A stretch of 25,150 bases of DNA from a virus. Positions 16,945 through 24,095 of the stretch are shown piece after piece (position 1 is the stretch's first letter; each line of letters begins with the position of its first letter). The position numbers and the translations under genes are program-made. A model generated the notes under the pieces. The model saw nothing but the letters and a program-made list of their open reading frames with translations. It did not search any database and was not told the DNA's origin. The stretch is taken from IMG/VR virus record IMGVR_UViG_3300020445_000067, positions 1 through 25,150 of that record. One strand, 5' to 3'.

Positions 16945-17838
16945 TTATCCGTGCTTTACTGGATCATATTCTTCACCAACACCATCTCCTTGACTACTGG
17001 TAACAACAATTTTATCAGATCCACCTGATCCATCACCATTACCTTCTGTTTCAGCAGCAGTGCTATTTGCTAAATCACTAGCTTTCTTAGAACCTAATCC
17101 GTCAGTCCATCCAGTTACTAAATTGGTTAGAGTTGCACCAGTTTTAAATGCACTAAATGGTTTTCTAGCTCTTCTGAGGAAATCACTATCATTAGCAGAT
17201 TTACCTCCAAATAATCCACCTAGACCTGCTACTTGTTCTCCTGCCTGACCACCATAAACATTTTCAAATGTCTCATATGCAAAGTTTACAGTAAATTCTA
17301 ATTGATTATTATTTGATGAAGATGTCAAAGATAAATCTGATAAATTTATAGGAAAGGCATTATATACCAAACAAGTCATGGAGGACTCACCATCCCTTTC
17401 AAACTTCTTCAAAATAATCTTTGGATCAATATAAGAATTATACCAGTTCATTCTTATATCTTTTCTATTAGTTGGACCACCACCTCTACGAACACCAGTC
17501 TTCTCATACCAATCATTGAATATATCATGAACTGCCATATCACCTGTTAGAAGAAATGTCATAGCAAATTCATTGAACATTACGCTAGTAACATATTTTC
17601 TACTCAATCCTATTCCCATTTCACCACGCATTTCTCCTGTGGTAAAACTTCTACCAGGAAATTGTATAGATTGAATTAGAAATCTTGAATGCTCATTTAG
17701 TTGTCTTAGAGTGGAATAATCACCATTAATCCATCCAGGAGATCCACCAATACCACCTCCAGTGAATATTGCTTCGTATCTATTAGAGGAAGCTGGACCT
17801 GATGCCAGCAACTTATTTACACTTTCATATATTCCCAT
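16945..17838 (-). CDS. 54: Baseplate tail-tube initiator, gp54-like (gp19 tail-tube fold)
   Basis: This 297-aa protein (T4 gp54 has 320) shows the tail-tube fold pattern: SRFLIQSIQFPGRSFTTGE, KYVTSVMFNEFAMTFLLTGD, FNDWYE, then PINLSDLSLTSSSNNNQLEF leading into TVNFAYE. The tube protein gp19 is much shorter (about 163 aa), and this gene lies opposite gp48, its partner at the end of the tube, so the initiator gp54 fits best. The C-terminal 100 residues (after FENVYGG) are Gly/Ser/Ala-rich and look disordered. It is transcribed divergently from gp4 from its own CTAAATA element. A second tube-like paralogue cannot be excluded. Confidence 0.72.
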   Translation of the reverse strand: MGIYESVNKLLASGPASSNRYEAIFTGGGIGGSPGWINGDYSTLRQLNEHSRFLIQSIQFPGRSFTTGEMRGEMGIGLSRKYVTSVMFNEFAMTFLLTGDMAVHDIFNDWYEKTGVRRGGGPTNRKDIRMNWYNSYIDPKIILKKFERDGESSMTCLVYNAFPINLSDLSLTSSSNNNQLEFTVNFAYETFENVYGGQAGEQVAGLGGLFGGKSANDSDFLRRARKPFSAFKTGATLTNLVTGWTDGLGSKKASDLANSTAAETEGNGDGSGGSDKIVVTSSQGDGVGEEYDPVKHG

Positions 17839-17848
17839 CTAAATAATA
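17839..17848 (+). promoter_or_regulatory. Late promoter element for gp4-gp48-gp53 (half of an inverted repeat)
   Basis: The plus strand reads CTAAATAATA starting one base after the gp54-like start codon on the other strand. Transcription would begin near 17852, about 22 nt ahead of the gp4 start. It is the left arm of a perfect 10-bp inverted repeat whose right arm is the promoter of the opposite gene. Confidence 0.6.
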
Positions 17849-17862
17849 CTTAGGGTATCATT

Positions 17863-17872
17863 TATTATTTAG
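17863..17872 (-). promoter_or_regulatory. Late promoter element for the gp54-like gene (half of an inverted repeat)
   Basis: The minus strand reads CTAAATAATA here, identical to the plus-strand element at 17839-17848, with 14 bp between the arms. Transcription would begin near 17859, about 21 nt ahead of the gp54-like ATG. The two face-to-face elements would give transcripts overlapping at their 5' ends. Confidence 0.6.
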
Positions 17873-17874
17873 CA

Positions 17875-18315
17875 TTGGCTTATAAAGGAAAGTATAGACC
17901 CATAAATTATAAGAAATACAAAGGTGATCCTACCAATGTAACTTATCGCTCTTTATGGGAACGGAAGTTTATGATCTGGTGTGATAAAAATCCAAGCGTG
18001 ATGGAATGGGGTTCAGAGGAATTAGTAATTCCTTATATATCTCCAGTCGATCAAAGAGGACATAGATATTTCCCTGACTTCTATATGAAACTAAAAAATG
18101 TACAAGGTGTTATTGAAAGATATATAATAGAAATAAAACCAAAATATCAAGTCGTTGGTCCTAATAAAGCAAAAGCAAAAAGGACTAAAAGATATCTAAA
18201 CGAAGTGAAAACATTTGCGGTGAATAGAGCAAAGTGGAAAGCTGCTCAAAACTATTGTGAACTTAGGCAAATGAAATTTAAGATTCTAACCGAAAAAGAA
18301 TTAGGTATAAAATAA
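17875..18315 (+). CDS. 4: Head completion protein gp4, nuclease-like fold
   Basis: This 146-aa protein (T4 gp4 has 150) completes DNA-filled heads before tails join. It has the TnsA-like endonuclease pattern: E29 in YRSLWERKF, D68 in HRYFPDFYM, and E86-x-K88 in YIIEIKPK, followed by a basic helix (KAKAKRTKRYLNEVKTF). These acidic and lysine positions suggest an intact nuclease core that could trim protruding DNA; activity is inferred. The start is TTG at 17875 (TTG GCT TAT AAA GGA); the next ATG is at codon 33, inside the conserved fold, so TTG is preferred. It heads the short plus-strand block and is followed without a gap by gp48. Confidence 0.85.
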   Translation: MAYKGKYRPINYKKYKGDPTNVTYRSLWERKFMIWCDKNPSVMEWGSEELVIPYISPVDQRGHRYFPDFYMKLKNVQGVIERYIIEIKPKYQVVGPNKAKAKRTKRYLNEVKTFAVNRAKWKAAQNYCELRQMKFKILTEKELGIK

Positions 18316-19413
18316 ATGAGTAACCTTGGAGAATTAGGTCTCGACAATCTATACAAAGAAGACCAGACTGGAATAAGCTTTGCTGATGCAGTAAATGCTG
18401 ATACTTCTGGTTTGGGTTTGGAGTATGATTCAAGTATATTTGATGGAAAAGATTTTTCTTCTTATTATGATTCAAATCCAGATGCATCAACTAATTACTG
18501 GGGTGTACCTAAGAAAGAAGCAACAAGAACCCAAAAAAGTAATAAAGCAAAATCTGAAGTACAGAAATTAGCAGGAAGTGGTCTGAGATATCCTAACGAC
18601 TTATTTACTAATACTTCTGATTGGTTATCTATAGACATAAAAGAATTTGGACCATCAACTGAAGTAGGAAGCACTGGTACTAAAGGACCAGTTCTAGGTA
18701 ATATAGCAACTTATATGCCAGCAAACCTTGGTGCTTCTTATGCTCAAAGTTGGAATACAGCAAACTTATCTCCAAGTGGAAGAATGGCTATGAGTGCTAT
18801 AAATGCAGGAATAGCACAAAGAGATAGTGGTGGAGATGTAAGAAAAGGTGTTGGTGATATTATTCAAAAATCTTTAGGTGGGCTTGGAACAACAGTTGAA
18901 GCAAACCTTATGGCACAACTTGTTAGTCAGTTTGGTGATTCTAATATGAATGCTCAAGCATTCACAGGATTGACTCAAGGTATGGGTATCAATAATACTA
19001 TGGAATTATATTGGGATGGTCCTGCTGGTCAAAGAACAGCAGGGTTTTCAATAGCAATGTCTCCAAGAAATAGCTCAGAAGCAAGAACTGTAAGAGACAT
19101 TGTAAGAACTTTCAAGATAGCAATGCATCCATCAAAATCACCCGACATGGGTGGTGGTAATGTTGGAGGAAGATTTGTACAATATCCATTCACCTTTATA
19201 GTAAAGTATATGACTGGATCACAAGAGAACCACTATCTCAACAAATGGAAACCAATGGTTATGACTGGTTTTCAGACTAACTATACACCAGATGGTGTAT
19301 ATGCTACTAATCCTGATGGTTCACCTGTATCCACCTTGATTTCATTACAATTGAAAGAACTAAAACTTGTATACGCAGACGATATTATAGATTCACCTGG
19401 AGTAGGCTACTAA
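18316..19413 (+). CDS. 48: Baseplate tail-tube cap protein gp48
   Basis: At 365 aa it matches the T4 gp48 length (364). gp48 caps the baseplate and with gp54 starts tube growth. The C-terminal half is diagnostic: AGFSIAMSPRNSSEARTVRD, TFKIAMHPSK, FTFIVKYMTGSQENHYLNKW, VMTGFQTNYTPDGVYA, and LISLQLKELKLVYADDI at the end. The middle segment (about 160-220) is Ala/Gly-rich and helical. ATG directly follows the gp4 TAA, and its own stop overlaps the gp53 start (TAATG), so the three proteins should be made in step. Confidence 0.87.
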   Translation: MSNLGELGLDNLYKEDQTGISFADAVNADTSGLGLEYDSSIFDGKDFSSYYDSNPDASTNYWGVPKKEATRTQKSNKAKSEVQKLAGSGLRYPNDLFTNTSDWLSIDIKEFGPSTEVGSTGTKGPVLGNIATYMPANLGASYAQSWNTANLSPSGRMAMSAINAGIAQRDSGGDVRKGVGDIIQKSLGGLGTTVEANLMAQLVSQFGDSNMNAQAFTGLTQGMGINNTMELYWDGPAGQRTAGFSIAMSPRNSSEARTVRDIVRTFKIAMHPSKSPDMGGGNVGGRFVQYPFTFIVKYMTGSQENHYLNKWKPMVMTGFQTNYTPDGVYATNPDGSPVSTLISLQLKELKLVYADDIIDSPGVGY

Positions 19414-20129
19414 TGGCATTTTTCAAAAAATTACCAGACTTATTATACGCTTCCAAGATTACAAAATCTGGTTTCGGTGATTATACTCGGATCAAGAACA
19501 TGTTCCGAGTTTATAAACTTAGTGATAATGCTAAACGTCACGCATTACAATTCTATAAGTATACTGTTTCTGAAGGTATGAGACCTGAAGATGTGGCTCT
19601 GGAAGTTTATGATCGTACTGATTTTCATTGGATCGTACTAATGGTCAATGAAATTGTAGATGTTTATGAACAATGGCCAAAAGATAGACAAACATTAGAA
19701 AAACTTGTTGATGATAAATTAACAGCTGGTGAATATCCACCACCTACATTTGAAGGTGATCCAATAGGACCTGCTACCATAGATTCAATTCATCACTTAG
19801 AAACATTAGAAAGAAAGGATGCTGATGGTAATGTTGTTATACCAGCAGGATTGACTGTTTCTGATGATTGGTCATATACATATAGACATTCTACATCACC
19901 ATCAATAGAAAAAACTCTATTAGCATCAACTGATGCAGTAGCAATCAGTAATTTTGATTATGAAGATTCATTGAACGAAAAGAAACGTACTATTGAATTA
20001 TTGAAACCTGAATATGTACAGACATTTATTCAAGACTTTGAATCTATTACTTCTTACGAACAGAACTCTGATCTTGAAGATAAGAGAACTAAGAAAACTG
20101 CTATCGATCTTGTACGCAAGTATTACTAA
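19413..20129 (+). CDS. 53: Baseplate wedge protein gp53
   Basis: This 238-aa protein (T4 gp53 has 196) belongs to the wedge family that joins wedges around the hub. The conserved N-terminal half shows FFKKLPDLLY, TRIKNMFRVYKLSDNAKRHA, and the LysM-like segment EDVALEVYDRTDFHWIVLMV followed by NEIVDVYEQWP. The C-terminal part is acidic and ends with KKTAIDLVRKYY. It begins in a TAATG overlap with gp48 and ends in another TAATG overlap with a 32-codon ORF. Confidence 0.87.
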   Translation: MAFFKKLPDLLYASKITKSGFGDYTRIKNMFRVYKLSDNAKRHALQFYKYTVSEGMRPEDVALEVYDRTDFHWIVLMVNEIVDVYEQWPKDRQTLEKLVDDKLTAGEYPPPTFEGDPIGPATIDSIHHLETLERKDADGNVVIPAGLTVSDDWSYTYRHSTSPSIEKTLLASTDAVAISNFDYEDSLNEKKRTIELLKPEYVQTFIQDFESITSYEQNSDLEDKRTKKTAIDLVRKYY

Positions 20130-20227
20130 TGCCAAAACCACCTAAACAAGCAAAACCTGTAAAATGGATTCATAAACCTGGAAAAGCATCCAGACCTGAT
20201 ATGAGGACAATAAAAAAGGGGTCGTAA
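20129..20227 (+). CDS. Micro-ORF, 32 aa, basic, coupled to gp53
   Basis: ATG at 20129 overlaps the gp53 stop in the same TAATG arrangement that couples gp48 to gp53. The predicted peptide is MPKPPKQAKPVKWIHKPGKA followed by SRPDMRTIKKGS. It has about nine lysines and six prolines and no recognised domain. It fills the space up to the terminator, and its TAA stop is exactly the loop region of the terminator hairpin (GTAA). Such a basic, extended peptide could bind nucleic acid or acidic virion proteins; that is a guess. It could also be a non-functional remnant. Confidence 0.5.
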   Translation: MPKPPKQAKPVKWIHKPGKASRPDMRTIKKGS

Positions 20228-20241
20228 GACCCCTTTTCTTT
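20212..20241. terminator. Bidirectional terminator between gp53 block and gp32
   Basis: Stem GGGGTC (20218-20223), loop GTAA, and GACCCC (20228-20233), flanked by AAAAAA on the left and TTTTCTTT on the right. A-T pairs can extend the stem. Both strands therefore show hairpin plus T tract. It sits at the convergent meeting point of the plus-strand neck/baseplate block and minus-strand gp32. Confidence 0.88.
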
Positions 20242-21157
20242 ATGCTTCTGCTAGTCGTTGAAAGTACGATAATGATTCGTCTTCATCAGCGTCTGCTGTG
20301 ACTGCTGCTGCTCTCACCTTCTGTTGTAGAGGTGACGGTGTTGAAGGAATTACTTCCTCTGCATCACCTGGACCATCTATTCCTGTATCTTCATCTGAAA
20401 TTACTACTTGAGTCTTCCGTCCACCTAGAACTAATGCTAGACGACTTTGAAGTGCCTCATAAGTCTTGAACTTATCTGCTGCTGTAATTTCAGCAAGTGG
20501 ATACTCAGTCTTCCAAAGTGCTTCAAGTTTTTCATCATCTCCACCTAGAGTAGGTGTTGGTGTAGCAAATTCAGACTTATCATAATTCCAATAACCATCG
20601 ACCTTACGGATCTTTAGTTTGAAATCTGCACCATCCCAGAAATCAAATGGATTTACTGGTGTTTCATCTTGGAATGCAGGTTGCATTGCTTCTTGAATCT
20701 TATCAAATATCTTCTTACCATATTTGAATAAAAATACTTTACCTTCGTTATCAGGGTTCTTAGGATCCTGAATAACAAGAACATTACTGTAGTAAGAAAG
20801 TTTACGCTTCTGCTTACGAACAGTTTCTTTATCCTTCTCTGATCCACTATTCCATAATTCTCTATTATGGTCAGATACTGGATCTTTTTGGTTTAGAGTA
20901 GTTAGACTATTCTCTATATACCAACCACCTGGTCCTTGAAATGCATGAGACCATATCTTTGCCCAAGGAAGGTCTTCACCTTCTGGTGCTGGTAGGAATC
21001 GTAATATAGCATATCCATTACCAGAGGGATCTAATTCTGGTTTCCAGAGTCGCTCATCCTTTCCATTGGACTGACCAACCTGTTTAGACTTTTCTAATTC
21101 ATCAGATAATTTTGCAAAAACAGATTTGTTACTGCGTTTTAGATCTGAAAATGACAT
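20240..21157 (-). CDS. 32: Single-stranded DNA-binding protein gp32
   Basis: This 305-aa protein (T4 gp32 has 301) coats single-stranded DNA during replication, recombination and repair. The N-terminus MSFSDLKRSNKSVFAKLSDE is the cooperative-binding region. The OB-fold core shows GNGYAILRFLPAPEGEDLPW, WYIENS, KRKLSYYSNVLVIQDP, EGKVFLFKYGKKIFDKI and the later LKIRKVDGYWNYDKSEF. The acidic C-terminus (ADADEDESLSYFQRLAEA) would recruit partner proteins. The T4 zinc ligands are absent: where T4 has three cysteines, this reads WYIENSLTTLNQKDPVSDHN. I chose ATG 21157 because it has GGAG 9 nt upstream and matches the family; the 19 in-frame codons further upstream overlap the promoter. It has both a host-type and a late promoter. 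Confidence 0.92.
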   Translation of the reverse strand: MSFSDLKRSNKSVFAKLSDELEKSKQVGQSNGKDERLWKPELDPSGNGYAILRFLPAPEGEDLPWAKIWSHAFQGPGGWYIENSLTTLNQKDPVSDHNRELWNSGSEKDKETVRKQKRKLSYYSNVLVIQDPKNPDNEGKVFLFKYGKKIFDKIQEAMQPAFQDETPVNPFDFWDGADFKLKIRKVDGYWNYDKSEFATPTPTLGGDDEKLEALWKTEYPLAEITAADKFKTYEALQSRLALVLGGRKTQVVISDEDTGIDGPGDAEEVIPSTPSPLQQKVRAAAVTADADEDESLSYFQRLAEA

Positions 21158-21204
21158 CTTTGTATTCTCCGTATTAGTAGATTTGGCTTGTTTGCTACTG
21201 TGTA

Positions 21205-21233
21205 ATCGTAGCACTTACTATTTATATTGTCAA
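21205..21233 (-). promoter_or_regulatory. Sigma70-type promoter for gp32
   Basis: TTGACA (21233-21228) and TACGAT (21210-21205) are separated by exactly 17 nt on the minus strand. Transcription would begin near 21198, leaving a leader of about 40 nt to the gp32 ATG. The TGA inside TTGACA is the stop codon of the preceding DUF1825 gene. Confidence 0.75.
21219..21226 (-). promoter_or_regulatory. T4-type late promoter embedded in the gp32 sigma70 promoter
   Basis: A perfect TATAAATA lies inside the 17-nt spacer of the sigma70-type promoter, on the same strand. It would start transcription about 14 nt upstream of the host-type start, near 21212. This allows gp32 to be made both early and late. 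Confidence 0.65.
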
Positions 21234-21565
21234 GATGGTGTCTCAATACTCAGACGCATTCCTTTTAGGATTTCATCCATTTGTTTGAACAGTTCATTGA
21301 ATGATATTCCATCAGGTATACCTAATGAAGTAGCAGTCATTTTCATCTTATTCAACATCTCTTTTGCTTTTGGATCTGGATCTAATTCCATCCTAGTATG
21401 CAAAATTCTTTGCTTCTCAAGCAAAACTTCCATCTTACTAATATGCTCAAGACGTTGATTTGAAGTCATTGCAATATATCCAATAGAATCTTTATATATT
21501 GTTTGTTGCATATCTTGTATTTCTTTTATTTCATTCTGTACAAGTTCAGAATCGAAAAAACTCAT
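21230..21565 (-). CDS. DUF1825 family protein, cyanobacterial type
   Basis: This 111-aa helical protein matches the DUF1825 pattern common in cyanobacteria: the opening SFFDSELVQNEIKEIQDMQQ, the middle KMEVLLEKQRILHTRMELD, and the end SLGIPDGISFNELFKQMDEI. The function of the family is unknown. It lies between gp59 and gp32 with an ATGA overlap to gp59, a place where only replication genes are expected, so a link to replication or host control is plausible but unproven. Its stop codon is part of the gp32 -35 element. A host-derived auxiliary gene is the simplest reading. Confidence 0.72.
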   Translation of the reverse strand: MSFFDSELVQNEIKEIQDMQQTIYKDSIGYIAMTSNQRLEHISKMEVLLEKQRILHTRMELDPDPKAKEMLNKMKMTATSLGIPDGISFNELFKQMDEILKGMRLSIETPS

Positions 21566-22155
21566 TCTACTTTTCCTTTTACTATTTGAATAAATTTGTC
21601 TGTTTCTACTTTTACAAATGGAGAGTATTTGTGCATTTTAGAAGAAACTGATTCCCATATGGGATCTTTTAGTATATTATCATAATCCTTTTTGAATTTT
21701 AGAATCCTATCAAGAATAACCATTGTCTCAATACATATCTTTCCAGAAAGATACCTTTTCAAGATAATAGGATGACTACCCTCTTTACAACTCAATACAG
21801 AATCTAAATCACTTTCTAATATTTCATCAATATCACTAGAAAAACGATACGTCAAATTTGTCTGTATCTTTTTCCAAGAAATATAATTTCCTTCACCTTC
21901 TCTTATTATAGATCTGATCCAAAGTTTTGAAGGATCGTCAGATGCAACAAAATTGGATAGAAAAAATTCTACTATCTCTTTATCAGATCTCTTACGAGCC
22001 ATAGCTTCGAAGAAATACCTATCCTTTCTCATTTTGAAGGTTTGTTCCTTTACACTGGTTTTACCACCATAAAGAAAATAATCGTAATTGCCAGTTCCAA
22101 AATGGTTCTTTAGTGCAAGATAGGTTCTATAACACTCAAAACCAGAGATTCTCAT
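21562..22155 (-). CDS. 59: Loader of the gp41 DNA helicase, gp59
   Basis: This 197-aa protein (T4 gp59 has 217) loads the replicative helicase on gp32-covered fork DNA. The N-terminus is typical: RISGFECYRTYLALKNHFGT followed by YDYFLYGGKTSVKEQTFKMR and KDRYFFEAMARK. The C-terminal domain (ISWKKIQTNLTYRFSSDI, HPIILKRYLSGKICIETMVI, and DPIWESVSSKMHKYSPFVK) also fits the family. It overlaps gp33 upstream and DUF1825 downstream by 4 nt each (ATGA). The gp33-gp59-gp32 order is that of T4, here with one gene inserted before gp32. Confidence 0.88.
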   Translation of the reverse strand: MRISGFECYRTYLALKNHFGTGNYDYFLYGGKTSVKEQTFKMRKDRYFFEAMARKRSDKEIVEFFLSNFVASDDPSKLWIRSIIREGEGNYISWKKIQTNLTYRFSSDIDEILESDLDSVLSCKEGSHPIILKRYLSGKICIETMVILDRILKFKKDYDNILKDPIWESVSSKMHKYSPFVKVETDKFIQIVKGKVE

Positions 22156-22418
22156 ACTGGCAATTTAGCACGAGTAGTTTTCTTCAAGTAATTCAAAGTA
22201 AGTGCTTCACACTTCAATTTTTCCTTCAAAGGTTTGGATATAAGTTTGTTGACCTTCTCAATTTCAATATCATTTTCATCACAGTAATGACATACTGCTT
22301 CAATGTAATTGAAAGCATCGGTCTTATTCTGCACAAGTTGTTCAATATCTTTACTAAACTTTTCTTGTGTCATGAATTTCTCTTCAATTAGTTTTTCAAC
22401 TTTTTTATCATCTGCCAT
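22152..22418 (-). CDS. 33: Late transcription co-activator gp33
   Basis: This 88-aa helical protein, starting MADDKKVEKLIEEKFMTQEK, shows the gp33 pattern in its middle (NKTDAFNYIEAVCHYCDEND) and C-terminus (INKLISKPL-type segment VNKLISKPLKEKLKCEALTL). gp33 links RNA polymerase to the sliding clamp at late promoters, which fits the TATAAATA and CTAAATA elements in this window. T4 gp33 has 112 aa. An in-frame ATG at 22433 would add five residues and has AGAAG just upstream; I prefer 22418 by family pattern but cannot decide firmly. It overlaps the nuclease gene end by 11 nt and gp59 by 4 nt. Confidence 0.8.
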   Translation of the reverse strand: MADDKKVEKLIEEKFMTQEKFSKDIEQLVQNKTDAFNYIEAVCHYCDENDIEIEKVNKLISKPLKEKLKCEALTLNYLKKTTRAKLPV

Positions 22419-23070
22419 GAGTATAGTTAACATAATCTTCTACATAATTTTTCAAGAGTTTCATATAAGTAAGTTTATCACGTTGTTCATAAACTTTCAC
22501 ATCTCCATCTTCACATGTCATAATTATGACTAATTTTTTGATGGTTTCTTGTGTCCGTTCAAAGTACATCATACCATATGCCATGCATTGAACATAGTAG
22601 TGTTCAATCCATTTCTCTGGTTTGACTTTCTCTGATGTTTTGAAATCTATTACGGCTAATTCGCCTTCATATTCAGCAATGCAATCTACTTGCCCTGCTA
22701 GATGTAATTGGTCACTGTATAGTGTTCCTTCTAAACAGTGTATATTGTTTATTTTATCTAATGTTGGTTTTGCTTGCTTAAACAAATAAGATGGTAATGG
22801 ATCTGATTTAGGAACTTCTTCGTTTTTTAGGTAATGCTCAATCAACGTATGAGTTGCAGTTCCCCTATTTGTTGCTCTTTTGGTCTTGGCATTTGCTGCT
22901 TCAAGACCAACCTTTTTTCTCCATTTTGCAAATATCTCACGATTTCTATGACTGGTAATCGTAGTTATGGATGGATACTTGTTATCTTCTGGAGTAACAT
23001 AATAACGTGTCTGTCCTTCATGTAGCCTATTTAGCTTGAATGTAGGAGTCTCAATGTGGGTAAAAGTCAT
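22408..23070 (-). CDS. PD-(D/E)XK nuclease, RecB/MGME1-like exonuclease
   Basis: This 220-aa protein carries a complete nuclease core: G70-T-A-T-H74 (RGTATHTLIEHYL), E114 (CLEGTLYSD), D129 (AGQVDCIAEY), the D142-F-K144 element (LAVIDFKTSEK), and the RecB-type Q161-x3-Y165 (YVQCMAYGMMY). These resemble the mitochondrial MGME1 and Cas4/RecB-like exonucleases that occur in marine T4-type phages. A role in processing DNA ends during replication, recombination or host DNA breakdown is likely. Start ATG overlaps the phoH stop by 4 nt (ATGA). No iron-sulfur cysteine cluster as in Cas4 is visible. Confidence 0.82.
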   Translation of the reverse strand: MTFTHIETPTFKLNRLHEGQTRYYVTPEDNKYPSITTITSHRNREIFAKWRKKVGLEAANAKTKRATNRGTATHTLIEHYLKNEEVPKSDPLPSYLFKQAKPTLDKINNIHCLEGTLYSDQLHLAGQVDCIAEYEGELAVIDFKTSEKVKPEKWIEHYYVQCMAYGMMYFERTQETIKKLVIIMTCEDGDVKVYEQRDKLTYMKLLKNYVEDYVNYTHGR

Positions 23071-23825
23071 AAACCAAGATTCATTTTACTAATAATATAG
23101 TTACGAACTAAACCAGATCGTACAATATCGCCTATTTCAAATCCAATCATAGAAAAATCATCAGGCATGACTTCAATAATCTTCATGAAATCTATTATAC
23201 CATTCTTTTCATGAACTTTGGTCAAATCTGTCTGAACATGATCACCTGAGAACATAATCTTAGTATTATCACCAACACGAGTGACAATAGAATCTAGTTC
23301 GTGGAAATTTAGGTTCTGACATTCATCAACTAAGAGAATGGCATTATCAAAGGTTGTACCTCTAATAAAAGATGTACTCAAGAAATCAAGAGTACCTTGT
23401 CCTTTTAGGTTCCCATACAGCATATCAAATTGCTCATTAGTTGGCAACTTGAACATGTACTTCACCATATTTTGATAAGGGATTTGATAAAGGTAGGATT
23501 TGTCTTCATGATCACCAGGAAGAAACCCAATTTCACGAGTAGCAACAAGACTCCTAACAATATATACTTTTTCGTGAGGCGTGGTCGGATCCAAGACATC
23601 TTTGAGTGCGTTATAGAGTGTTATAAACGTCTTACCTGTTCCTGCACATCCATAAGCAAAGATATTTTTGCCAGCCTTGTACGCATCAAATAATCTTTGC
23701 TGATTATCTGTCAATGGTTGAATATCAACCATCATTTCTGTATTGATAGGCTTTTTACGTTTCATTACTCTTGAAGAGGTAGATCCGTTTCCGTTTCCGT
23801 TTTTCTTTTTACGTGTGGTTGGCAT
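23067..23825 (-). CDS. phoH: PhoH-like P-loop ATPase
   Basis: This 252-aa protein has Walker A at 59-66 (GCAGTGKT), the segment VYIVRSLVATREIGFLPGD, Walker B at 165-168 (ILLVDECQN), and SGDHVQTDL as sensor-like motif. These place it in the PhoH family, related to the helicase-like core of superfamily 1. PhoH is very common in marine phages; its exact job, possibly RNA handling or the response to phosphate stress, is unsettled. The N-terminal 28 residues are basic and Gly/Asn/Ser-rich and look disordered. It begins one base after the 82-aa gene. Confidence 0.93.
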   Translation of the reverse strand: MPTTRKKKNGNGNGSTSSRVMKRKKPINTEMMVDIQPLTDNQQRLFDAYKAGKNIFAYGCAGTGKTFITLYNALKDVLDPTTPHEKVYIVRSLVATREIGFLPGDHEDKSYLYQIPYQNMVKYMFKLPTNEQFDMLYGNLKGQGTLDFLSTSFIRGTTFDNAILLVDECQNLNFHELDSIVTRVGDNTKIMFSGDHVQTDLTKVHEKNGIIDFMKIIEVMPDDFSMIGFEIGDIVRSGLVRNYIISKMNLGL

Positions 23826-23826
23826 G

Positions 23827-24075
23827 TTATAAAGTTAGTTTGGGTGCTCCTGGTGCCTGTGATGCTTTATGAAGTACGTCATTCCATCCAGGTTTAGTTC
23901 TTCTAAGTTTATCTTTCCAATCTCCGACATCTGTTGCCATAGGAGCTGTAGATGGATCACTCCAATCTCTAGTCCAATCGGGATTTTCATTACACCATTC
24001 GTTCCACTTATGAACACTAAGAACCACTTCTTTTTGTTCACCAGTCTCTTTGTTTATAACAGGATAAGTTGCCAT
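23827..24075 (-). CDS. Small Trp-rich hypothetical protein, 82 aa
   Basis: The protein starts MATYPVINKETGEQKEVVLS and continues VHKWNEWCNENPDWTRDWSD. The opening resembles small FmdB-like phage proteins with the pattern MPTY-x-NK-TGE, which sit in many marine phage genomes. The usual zinc-ribbon cysteines are not present (one Cys only). It has six tryptophans in 82 residues. It lies between thyX and phoH on the same strand, one base from phoH, so it belongs to that operon. No function is assigned. Confidence 0.75.
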   Translation of the reverse strand: MATYPVINKETGEQKEVVLSVHKWNEWCNENPDWTRDWSDPSTAPMATDVGDWKDKLRRTKPGWNDVLHKASQAPGAPKLTL

Positions 24076-24095
24076 AATAAATTAGTTTACACAAG

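Noticed and set aside
21158-21214. N-terminal extension of gp32 by 19 codons
   Set aside because: It covers the promoter region, and the ATG at 21157 has a well-placed GGAG and matches the family start.
22408-23070. Cas4 nuclease or a CRISPR-linked function
   Set aside because: The nuclease core and RecB-type Q-x3-Y are present, but the cysteine cluster of Cas4 is not, and there is no CRISPR array in the window.
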